Below are positions 12,401 through 23,662 of a stretch of 64,000 bases of DNA, one piece after another. The notes under the pieces are model-generated. The model was not told where the DNA came from. It was given only the letters and a program-made list of their open reading frames with translations, and ran no database searches. Positions within the stretch are counted from its first letter, which is position 1, and every line of letters starts with the position of its first letter. The stretch comes from Elysia chlorotica (taxonomy: Eukaryota > Mollusca > Gastropoda > Plakobranchidae): positions 83,709 through 147,708 of the forward strand of contig RQTK01000518.1 in the NCBI GenBank assembly GCA_003991915.1, written 5' to 3'. The position numbers were made by a program, and so were the translations under genes.

Positions 12401-15400
12401 GAGCCATGTGCGCTGATGGTGCGGTTGCAGCCATTGGCAAGCCGGTTGCGACTGCAAGATTAGAATAATTAAACAACAGCAACAACAACAACATTGCCTT
12501 TTAAAATTTGAAAGGCAATGATAGAATTATTACACGATATGTGTGGCTCACAAACACCTCTACTCTTCCCATCCCTTATTATTATTCTCTTTAGCGCCCT
12601 AGTTTAGATCTTGGGCCAGGCTGGTCCTCTATGTGTATTTGTAAATTCCTTATGAGACGAATGTTCAGCGTAACCATGTCTTCAACCGCGAGCAACGGCT
12701 AATCGTTAAAATTGACTGGTTCCTCTCTATCTTGTTGTCAAATGACTAAAGAGACAAAGTTGAGTGTAGCCGGTGCCATATCGTGGTTAACCATTAACCA
12801 GAGCGTTGATTGGCTTCAGAGATAAAGTTTTAACTGTGAAAGTTAAGCTGGTTTCAGCAAGGTGATGACAACAAGCCCACCGCCTCTCCCCTTTCCGTCA
12901 TAACTGCAGTTGTGTGCCGACCCCTCTATGCAACAATGCGCCTGGCTCTAAAATTTAATTTAGACCGGAGAGAAGGGATGCAGGGGAGGGGGTGTCTTTG
13001 TGGCGATTTTAGACGCGACAGTTTTCTCATTTCTTTCAAAGAAGTCCCATACTAAGCTCTTTTGACTTTTGCCACCACTTTTATCCATGTTTTTAAAAAT
13101 ACAAAGTGCAAAAAATTCTATCAATCTATAGACAGCAGTCAACAGTATCCAACTTTTATGTGCTACAATTTTAATTATACAAAAAAATAAATAAATAAAT
13201 AAACAGTGTTTGGACTATTAAAGTTAAATGGAAAAGAGAGATTGAAAAAACAAATGTGATTACAACAGACAGATCTACACTACTTATGAAAACATTTTTT
13301 AATCGAATTTCGACTGATCGAAAAACAAAGGAAAGATATTCATTTCTTAAAAACAATATAAATCACTAAATGTCTGGGTTTTTTTTCGAAGTGCTTTGTA
13401 ATATAATAAATAATATAAAGGAATCAATAATTAACTCAGTGCATTGATATAAAGAGTGTGAAAAGCAAGTACAAGGTTTAAACTCGTCATAAAAAAACTA
13501 CATGCGCAGTATCAATGATGTCAGTGACTGCTCGAGCTGCAAGGAGAAGGGAAACGATGCAACAGGAAGAGAAACAAGATAAGAAGCTGAGGAAGGCACA
13601 CACATCCACATAAAAAAAATCATGCCCGTTTGTCAAGACCATTATTTTACTATTCAGATTGGTAGAAAAAAAAGAAAAAAAAGGAATGGGCACACAATCC
13701 ATTCTAGCCTGTGACACATTGCAATTTACTGTGGTCACACGGCACACGCCTTATTGTTCATAAGAAAAATAGACTAATGGAAGCCCAAATGTAGTTGCTA
13801 TATCATGCACTTTGCTGCATGCAGACAGAGAGAGGAAGAGAGAGTTGAAAAATGAAGCCAACCACCGTTCCTCACCTTCAGTTAGGTGAAAGGTCAATCT
13901 CACCGGTTCGCTCGCAGCTTTCACAGTTACACGAAAATATACGTCTCATAAGCCATTTACCAAAGCTTATAGAGGGAACCACGCTCCATGGTGTTTGAAA
14001 GGTGAAGGTCATCTTAGCCGGCTCCAGCTATTGAACCAAGCAAGGAACCGAGAACCGCAGTTTTGAAAAAATGCGTAACCGTCTCAGCACTACGGAGTGG
14101 TTGACAAGAAACTGACTTGGAAATAAAACACTGAGGCTATTTTAAAAAAAAACAAGTCTGATTATACTGCATGAAGAAATTATGTTCTTTTAACATCTCA
14201 CAAGATTTGCTTCAATTGTTTTACTCATATATGGTAAGCAGCACACTGACGTTTGGTTTGGTATGTTAGGGGGGCAACATGTTAAAACAAGATAGGGAGA
14301 GACTTGACAAAATTATTAAAACGGCAGGTGGGGTGGTAGGTAAAAAACAAGAAGACATCCGATCACTATGTAATAGAAACATTGTAAATAAAATGAAATG
14401 TATTTTAACCCACTAACTGTTGGCGGCTGACATGATCAGCCGTTAATAAATTCCTTTTTAACCCCCTTCAATTAGTCAACATCGGCGGTTGCAATACTTG
14501 GTTCTATTCCCTATATAAACCTACCTCAGAAAAATGGCAAAAGGCCTTTTCTACTTTCAATTTTCTGAACCTAACAAACTTGATCAATGCTTATCATTCT
14601 CTGAAAATTGGACTATGGTTTTATTCGTTTCCATCCGACTGTTTTTGTTCAAAATGGATGAACAAGCTGCTGGGCATTTTTGAAAGTTTTACTAATGAAG
14701 ATTTCAGTGATTTTGGTTATGATTTTGCGAACATTGAGGCTGGAGACAGCTCTGAATCGATGAAGGGAGTGATACTTATAGTGGGTCTGATCTAGATCCA
14801 GACCAACCTTTTGAGGAACACCACATCCCATCGCGAAATGTAAGTGTTGATGAGAGCATAATTGGAATGAAAAATCACCTCGATTTCATACAATACTTGC
14901 CAAATAAGCGGTATGCCAGATTTGGCATTCAAAAATGTGAACTTTGCGACAGCAACAGATACATGATCCATGTTTTGTTTTACAATGGCAAAGAATTTCT
15001 AGTTGGGAGAAACGAAGGTCTAGCATAAGGTGTTGTTGACAAGCTCTTTGCGGACACCGGCATGCTGAACAAGGTCTATCATCTGTTTACAGATAACTTT
15101 TATACCAAGCCCAAACTTGCTGCTCATCTTTACCAACAAAAAAACGTCCTCTGGCTGGAACTGTGAGGACCAATTCTAAAGACCAGCTGGCTGACTGACC
15201 GTGGGGGAGGCCAAATTCTGGAGACCTTGTGCGGACTGTGTCCTAGCCTTTCGGGAAAAAAAGTCTTAAGACAAAGTCAGTCCCAGCTCTGTCAACAAAC
15301 CATGATGAAGGATTAGAAGAGAGGATGATCAAGGGCAAGTTGAGAAAGATTAGAAGCCAGCAGCAATTTTTTAGTTCAATAAAAGCATGGGGGACATGGA

Positions 15401-18400
15401 TATAAGTGACAAAAAAATGTACCACTACGCTGCAGAAAAATCCACCAAGCGCTATTGGAAGAAGATAATGGCAAATCTAATTGATATGGATCTTTTGAAC
15501 AGTTGGATTGTCTTTACCTCCCACACTGGATCTAAGATGGATAGGCAGAAATTTGTGATTGTGGAGCACCTCTGTGAAGATGAAAATGTTCAGCTGGCAC
15601 CAAGGCCCAATCTTAAACGTCCTATGCAACATTGCCTTGTTCTTTTTGAAGGAAGAAAAGAAAGGAATTACTGGGTCTGCAAGGACTACTCAAAGGATAA
15701 AGAGAGCAGCCAAAGGAGGAAGAGGTCCTGGCATTGGTGTCCCACTTGCAAAGTCGGTTGCCACAAATCATGTGAACCTTAACTTCAGCATGTCACCGAC
15801 CAGGGCCTCTGAAAGAGGTCTCGTCGACCATAATCCCCTCCTACCCCATTGTGGATTACTTAAGCAAAGAAAGAATTGCATTGTATCTATACCAAAAACA
15901 TAAATAATCATTTTAATTTCTTCTACATTGGTGTTGTTAGTGTTACACTGTTTTTGTTTTTTGTTTTTTTGGCTATGAGTTACTGCATGTGATTTTTTTT
16001 TTGTCTACAATTTTTGTATGGGCAAACTATTAAAACTCATACATTTTCTGAAAGGTAAATGCTTAGACTACGCAATAAAAACATATTTAAATTAATTGGT
16101 AACATCTCATAACATCTACACCTCAGTAAAGTTGAGGGTAAAATGTATATTAGTTATGCAATTGTTACACATCTCAAGGTCAAGGTCACATCAATATATA
16201 TTTTTTCTAATGAAACTTTGGATAGTCCATTCAATGCCCTTTCAGAAAATGTTTGGTTTATCGTGCATCTGTTATAACTTTCTACCTATCCTGTCTTATC
16301 TAAATCCACTATTCTAAACCAATATGTTCCCCACACCACACGTTAAGTAACGTGTAACAGTTTGTGGGTTAAAGACAGCACACACACTCTGAATGGTTTA
16401 TACGATGGTCAGCTGATTGAGAGCAATTGTTGTTTATAGAGTTCCATAGAACTCTTTTTTTCTTAAATCTATCACACTATTTAACGAGAATCACAGAATG
16501 AGAAAGCTAAAACAATAGTGCATCTTTTACCAAACCATAAGTTAACGCCACTTTTTTATTATTACTTTTAGTATTATCATTTTTCAATATGAATTATTCG
16601 TATTAAGTTTTTCCTATAGGCTACAAATTTTGCGTAGTATGTATTTTTACAAATGTTTTTTTGTATATTTTAGAGCATTTTATTTTCAATTTCCTTTGAT
16701 GGCATTAATAAAGTCATCTTATCCTAGCTTATCTAGCTTACTACATTTATTGTTGGAAATTTCATAATTTAGGTTTATTCAAATATTTTGAATACCATTC
16801 TCATATCTATCCACAGACCGCTCAAACCAGTCACACTAAATGGAGGAATGGTAATGCCTTCTTGGTGAGTTAGTAGATGGGAAAAGGGAGGCCTAGAAGA
16901 TTTGTAAAAATGTGATACATTTTTTTCTGTGGTCATTATTTCCATTTGTAATTGTTTTAAATTATTAAAAACCTTCAAAAAAGATTCACAAGAAGATAAA
17001 TTTGGACTAGAAACATATACAATTCATACATAATTTAAGACTTTGTTGGTCTTAACCTCTAAAAAAAAGTACATAGTACTCTCGCTGCTTCTATTGCTCT
17101 TTTCTCTTAGGTAGAAACATTTTCAACAAGGCCATTGTTAATGTTGTATTTTGTAATTGTATATTCAGGTTTGATATCAAAGGTCTAAGCCCAAATAGTC
17201 CAGAAGACGAAGATGGTATAAAGAGTGCTTCAAAAGATTGTGAGTATCTGTGGAATTCTCTAAAAAAGTTTATCATAGCATCATGATTTGAAAAGGGGAA
17301 GAAAAATAAAGTTCTTTCCACACTTGCAGCAATATAGCTGCATGGACATGCTGTAAAAACAAACTCAAAACGCACCCTAACATAGTTGATAAATTGTTGA
17401 TTGTTGTTACCTTATTTACACACTGATCATTATGAAACTTGAAAGACTTCACTTTTTATTCTGCTTTTTTTCCCCCCATTGTTAATAATTGCATCCTCTA
17501 GTTTATGAAAGAATTGCTTCAGCTTAAATTTTTTGTCTCTATTAGTGCAAGATCTAATTGCCAAGGAGGTTAGTGAAGGAATCCCAGCAGAGAGGATTGT
17601 CATAGGAGGCTTTTCTCAGGGTGGCTCTCTTGCCTTGTACACAGCTTTTGGGACTAACACTAAAATTGCTGGTCTGATGCTTCTGAGTTCATGGATGCCA
17701 CTGCACAAGCATTTTACTGCTGGCACTGTAAGTTATGACTGTTGAAATATAGTATAAATGACAGAAAGATTTACCATGATTTTTTTAAAGGGATATTATT
17801 CCACTGCACCACAAAATTGTATGCCTTTGCCTGAAATTGAATAGGGTTGTTTAAAAAAAAAAATTATTATCAAGTTATGAGACGCACATATCATTTTTTT
17901 CTTCTATATGCAGTGAAGTGATTATGGTGCTCTTGTTTTCTACAGAGGCTTGAAACATAAGATATTATTTTATGTGTTGGTAGATATAATTTCAAGATCA
18001 TGCCTGTCAATTTTTGCTCTTCTCTGCTAGAAATGGATGTAAGAAAATGTTACTGTTTGTAGTAGCTTTTAAATTGTTTCAGTTGAATATGCATATATTA
18101 TCGTCAAATTGGAGCTAGTAGGTTTACCTGTAACAGCATGGGTAGTTAATTTGTGGCTTGGTCTCACCTGTCATTATTTTGATTATTTTTCTCACATGAA
18201 AAGGGCATGTGCAATCTATCTTAGGTCATGCACCAAAAAGAGAAGTCTGCATGTTTGAACGTGATCATTAAACCAATTAATTGGCTTAAGCCAAAGAAAA
18301 AGGTTTGGTAATTTCATTCTGCTTTTTGGTTTACTTTTTTTTATTTTTATTATTGATTGGTTTTTGGGAGATTTATTTACGAGTTTGATTGGGCGTTAAG

Positions 18401-21400
18401 GTGCAAGTTAAATTTTTTCTTTGTAAGAACTAAAAATTTCGTATCCCATTTGTATTGTACACTGCAACGAATATACCCCGATTTGTTGATCTTTAGGTTT
18501 TTCTTTAATCTGCCTCCGGCAGCCATGGGTATCCCCATGGGACTCTGATGACGACTAATAAGGCTGTCAATGGCGATAAATGGTCAGGCTCTCTGACCAA
18601 GCGAAGGCAGAGAACCATGAACAGTAGAAATTGTAAATTGGGTTCTATTTCAAACAGTAGTTTAGACACATTGGATAAAATTATATCTATGTGCTGATCA
18701 AATCATCTTCTTCATTCAGTTCTTTTTACTGCAACATACGTGAAAAACCAAGATATGAGAAGGGTTTAAAAAACCCTGGTGATTTTTTTAATTAGCAAAG
18801 GGATACTTTTTAATTGCCTACAGATAATTAATGCTGCCACCAATAAATAAAAAGATTATGTCACCTTAAAATTACCAGTAGCTAGAATATAAAAGATCAC
18901 AGAAATATAACCAGAGGACCAGTTAAGAAAGATATATTGTCAGTATTAGACAGACATGACATAGTCAAACAAGCCTATCATGGTGACAATTTTATCAGCA
19001 ACCACTGCTATCGTTATCTTGTTGGTAACGTTTTACACTGTTGCGAAAAACACACCAAGATCAAACAATAGAACAAGTATTTAAGATAGCATCCAAATTA
19101 ATAACTGAATGAAGAAGGACTATTTAGCCCCGTTTCGTATCATATGCGCGTGGTCGCACAAGATAACAGATGAGGCTGAGCTGGCTGTGAAACAGTACAT
19201 GAAATCATACAGACACACTATTCAAACTAGTATCACCCCAAAATATCACATCCTTGCAGACTACTTTTAAGAAAAGACATCCCAAAAAACAATTTACTTC
19301 AAAATATTACGCACTGTCCTAAATTACGAATTTCCAATCGTTGGTGAATTCGTATTGTATTTTACTGCAAAATTATAATTCTCCTTAGCGCGATACCTTT
19401 TGTAACCAAAGAGATCAAAATTCCGCATAAGATCTTTTTTTCCGAAGCAGGAAATTTTATGAATGAAAGCAGGCGGTTCCGATTACTGCATGACGGGCAT
19501 CGATAACGGCTTTATGTTTAATATCTCTTATGCTTGTCACAGTGATTATGTCCTTGTTGGATCAAAACTTCTTCTTCTTCTTCTTCTTCTTCTTCTCGTT
19601 CTCCAACACTCTCTTCAAATTCTGATCCCAGCCTGGGCAATGAAGGCTACCGTTTTCTCTAGCTCAGGAAGGGGCCCGTATAGCTTCGTGTGCATGTCTA
19701 TTCTCTCCCTCCAGATGGACTGTCTAACATTGCTGTATATCCTGCAGTTCTGTAGCACATGTTGGGCTGTTTCTGCTGCCTGTCCACACAAGCAGAGATC
19801 TGTTTCGCCGACTTTAAATATCTTGTGGATGTGGTGTTTAGTCGGTTATGTCCAGTCCTGAGCCTAAAAATGGTGGTTTGGCCTCGTCTGCTTAGGCAGT
19901 ACACCCCATCTTGCTTGTTGTATTCAGGGTGACTCTTTTTCCACTTTTTGTTTAGGCTGGTTTTGATTATGGACTTTACTTCTCTGTATGTGAGGTCACT
20001 TTCAATCTGTTCCAGTACTGATCCTTCCTTTGCCAATCTGTCAGCCGTTCATTTCCCTCTATCCTGCAGTGGGCTGGGATCCACTGCAAGACCAGAGACT
20101 CTGTGTTTCTAACTACATTTCCTAGACACTTAGCAAGATATTGTCTTTCTTCCCCCTTTAGGTCTTCCAATTTTTTCAAGACTGACCTTGAGTCACTGAG
20201 AAGTAATGCTCTCTCTGGCTTTTGGGATGGATGGTGTGATCCTCTCTAGTATAGTCAAAGCTTCTTTGATGGCTCCCAGTTCTGCTTTATAGTTGGAGCA
20301 GTGGGTACCAGTGGGGATGGAGCTTTCTATCGTTTCCTGGTTTGGCATTTCAATATAGACCCCGCTACCTCCATTTGTAACTGCTTCCTCAGCTGACCCG
20401 TCTGTGTATACTCTTATCCATTCTTTTGCTGGAAAGTTTTTGTCGAGGTAAGCGCATGTTAGTTCTTTCAGTTCTAAGTCTGAACACTTGGATTTGCTTT
20501 TGATGTTTGTTATGTGACTGTGGATAATAATCATGGGTTCCTCAGGGTGGTGTTGGAGCATGTGTTTCCAGAGGTGTTATGTTCTTTATTCCTAGAATGC
20601 TTTGATTTCCTTGTTCGATCAGTTTGGATTCTCTGGAGAAGCTACTTCTTTTAAGTCTCCCTTTGTTGGGATCCTTCATGCGGCTGTGCATTTTGTTAGT
20701 TGGCTGTGCTTTGTATTTAGCCCTCTGGGTTAAGAGTTTCTTGTCTCTTCTATCAATTAAAGATTCCATTTGATCAAAACGATTCTAGTGCTTTTAAATA
20801 GATCTGATCTTTTAAGGAATTAAGCCAAATATTACACTCTTGATCTAGATCTATTAATTTGGATCATTTCTGGACAGAATCTGGGAAAATAACTGATGAA
20901 GATTCTTCTGTGCAATAGAGGGGTATTGCTGGGTTTATGCTGGGTTTGCTAACCATTCTTCACTGTGAAAGAGTGTTTTTATGTGTGAGAAAAATCAAAA
21001 CAGACCAATGATCAACAGTGGCCCCCAAGACACCTGAGAGTCTACTAGTGCTGAAACATCGGCAGAGTGACACATTTTCTGTTCCTTCTCAGAGGAAAAA
21101 TGAAAGCGCCTGAAAGGGGCATTCAGTGTCTCTTTGCCAAAGCAGACAGTGTGTATATACTGTACAAAGCTTATAGGTGTATTGCAGTGTATATAGATTG
21201 TACAAAGTCTGTAGGTGTAGTGTAGTGTATCCTGTACAAAGCGTGTAGATGCAGTGTAGTGTATAGACTGTACAAAGCCTGTAAGTGCAGTGTTAATATA
21301 GACTGTAATAGTTGATATAGTTGCATGACTGCATAATGGACACAAGCAAAAAAGTATTGGAGTCAGAAATCATGAAAACAAAATACATGTAGTGAAGAGA

Positions 21401-23514
21401 AAGCAGAAGAAAAAAGAAAACAATAGTCAAGCATCTTCACCAGATGGATTAAGAGCCAATAGACAGGAGCATTTGGTATCTCTTATTGGCTACTGGTACA
21501 AGTAAGATTATTATGACTATAAATGGTTTTGAATCGGGTGCAGGAGGTCGGCTAATTACTATTTTTTCCAGAAAATACTACCTTGCAAACTGTATCAGAA
21601 TTCACAAAACTTCTTTTAAAAAAAAAACAAAAACGAAAATTTAATAGCTTTTCTTCATGAATATTGAGTATAAAAAGTATGTAAAAATTTGACTGTTATT
21701 ATTACTAACATAATATGAAGAATGAATTTAACTGAAACATTGAAGGAAAGAAAGTTGAATGTCATTGTTGAATGCTAAAATTAGTGAAAGATAGAGAGGA
21801 AGATGGGTGAAGAAAGAATAAAAGAAAAGAATCCATTTAAGAACTGGAGTATCAACACGCAGGTGGTATATTTTGCCGCTTTTCATTACAAGAAAGAAAC
21901 AATCCTGCACCTATGAACTCACCAGTTATCAAGATACTTCCTGTCCAGTTAGTTACCCCAGAGTCCCTCGATATCTGTCTGCTCAACAGATGGTGTATTA
22001 GTGCTGACAAGAAACCTCTGTGGGATAAGGAGTAATTTTGATGTCCACTGTTTTGTGAAATAATGCTCTAGCTTTCTATCTAAGAACTATTACATTTGAA
22101 TGAGGACTTGGGCAGATAAAAGTATTTAGAGATAGGTTGTAATTTTAGACGTTTAATCATGAAACAACCCTTTTTCTAATGGTATAGTTTTCTTGTATAT
22201 AAGATGTTACCAAAACCAAATTTACAAAATTTAACACTTGACCTATTAGATCTATGTGTTTTGATTTTAAAATTATTATTACTTCAAGTAAGACATTGCA
22301 GTTCATGATTGGCTAAACCCTGTGCAAATCAATTCTTACATACTGTAGCTGCGAGCGCAAGTAAATTTTGTGGCCATCAGGGCTTGATTTGACTGATGCA
22401 TGACCATACGAGGGTCATTAATGGGTGTTTGTTTGGTAGTCCAGTTCACAAAAAATGTGTAAAACTATGACATAGTTTAATAATTAGAAAAAAAATTATA
22501 ATTGTTGCCTTATAATCAGTCTCTTCTAAAAATCCTGTTTAGGATTAACAGAAGTAAAAGTTAAGGTAAAAAAACAACTAATTGAATTATATAGAAACTC
22601 TTGTAATAATCTCTTTTAACATCTGCACAATGCAAGAGATTAATCAATATAAATTGTAATAGCTTGTCATAAATTATATTCAAACACTTCTAAAAAGCTT
22701 ATTTAAACTGGCAACAGATCTTGGTACAAAAAGATTTTCCATATCTGTTAGTTCGAACCTGTGGCATCCTAAATTTTCCACTTTGTTGAATCAGTCTACT
22801 GTCATACTCGTCACGGAGGGGATGTGTCACGTCATTCAGGATCTGTTTGGCTTTCTTTACCGTCCGTTGGGTACAGTGTGTCAATGTCATCATGTTCTCT
22901 ACCTACTACCCCTTCTGCTTTTTTAAAATTGTTTTATTCAGTTTACCCCTATCTTGTTTCAACATGTGATCCGATAGGTTAGAACACTAGAAAGAATTGA
23001 CATATAAAAGATTTGTATTAAGGTGTTATGAACATTAAAAGATCTTAGATTCCTTAGACAGTATAAACAAGGTTTGAGTTTACTGATCATATTTTCTGTG
23101 TTCTGGCTCCAAGTAAATACAGTCAATCACAACCCCAAGATACTTAAAAGAAGTAACACGCTCTACTGTTTTGTCCTGTATGACTTCACTATCAAGGTTG
23201 AACTTTTTCCGAAAATCGATAATCATTTCTTTCGTCTTGCTTACATTAAGAGCAAGGAAGTTTTGTTCATACCACCCAACAAATGCGTCTATCTCCCGCT
23301 CATTATCGGTGTCTTGGCCGTCAGAAGTTAGAACAGCTTGCATTGTGTCGCCAGCGTACTTGTTGATAATGCAGTTGTCCTGTGTCGGTTTGCAGTCAGA
23401 AGTGTGACGCATTTCTTACTCTAAAACATAATTACTTCAGCTAATTTTTTTTACTCAAATAGAAATGGTGAAACATTTTAAATTAGTTAGTATGTTGGCC
23501 TACTCTCCTTGCTC

Positions 23515-23573
<59 letters not shown>

Positions 23574-23574
23574 T

Positions 23575-23662
<88 letters not shown>

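Larger units (their letters stand above)
11880..16816 (+). other. Intron 3 of the thioesterase gene
   Basis: A 4.9-kb GT-AG intron holding a LINE endonuclease fragment (11996-12360), a diverged inverted repeat pair (about 12640-12865 and 13860-14040) and a complete piggyBac-type element (14409-16368). Nothing recognisable was seen in 13000-13860. Confidence 0.8.

Noticed and set aside
20995-21345. 116-codon minus-strand open frame
   Set aside because: It runs through the TGTACAAAG minisatellite and has repeat-derived residues with no known domain.
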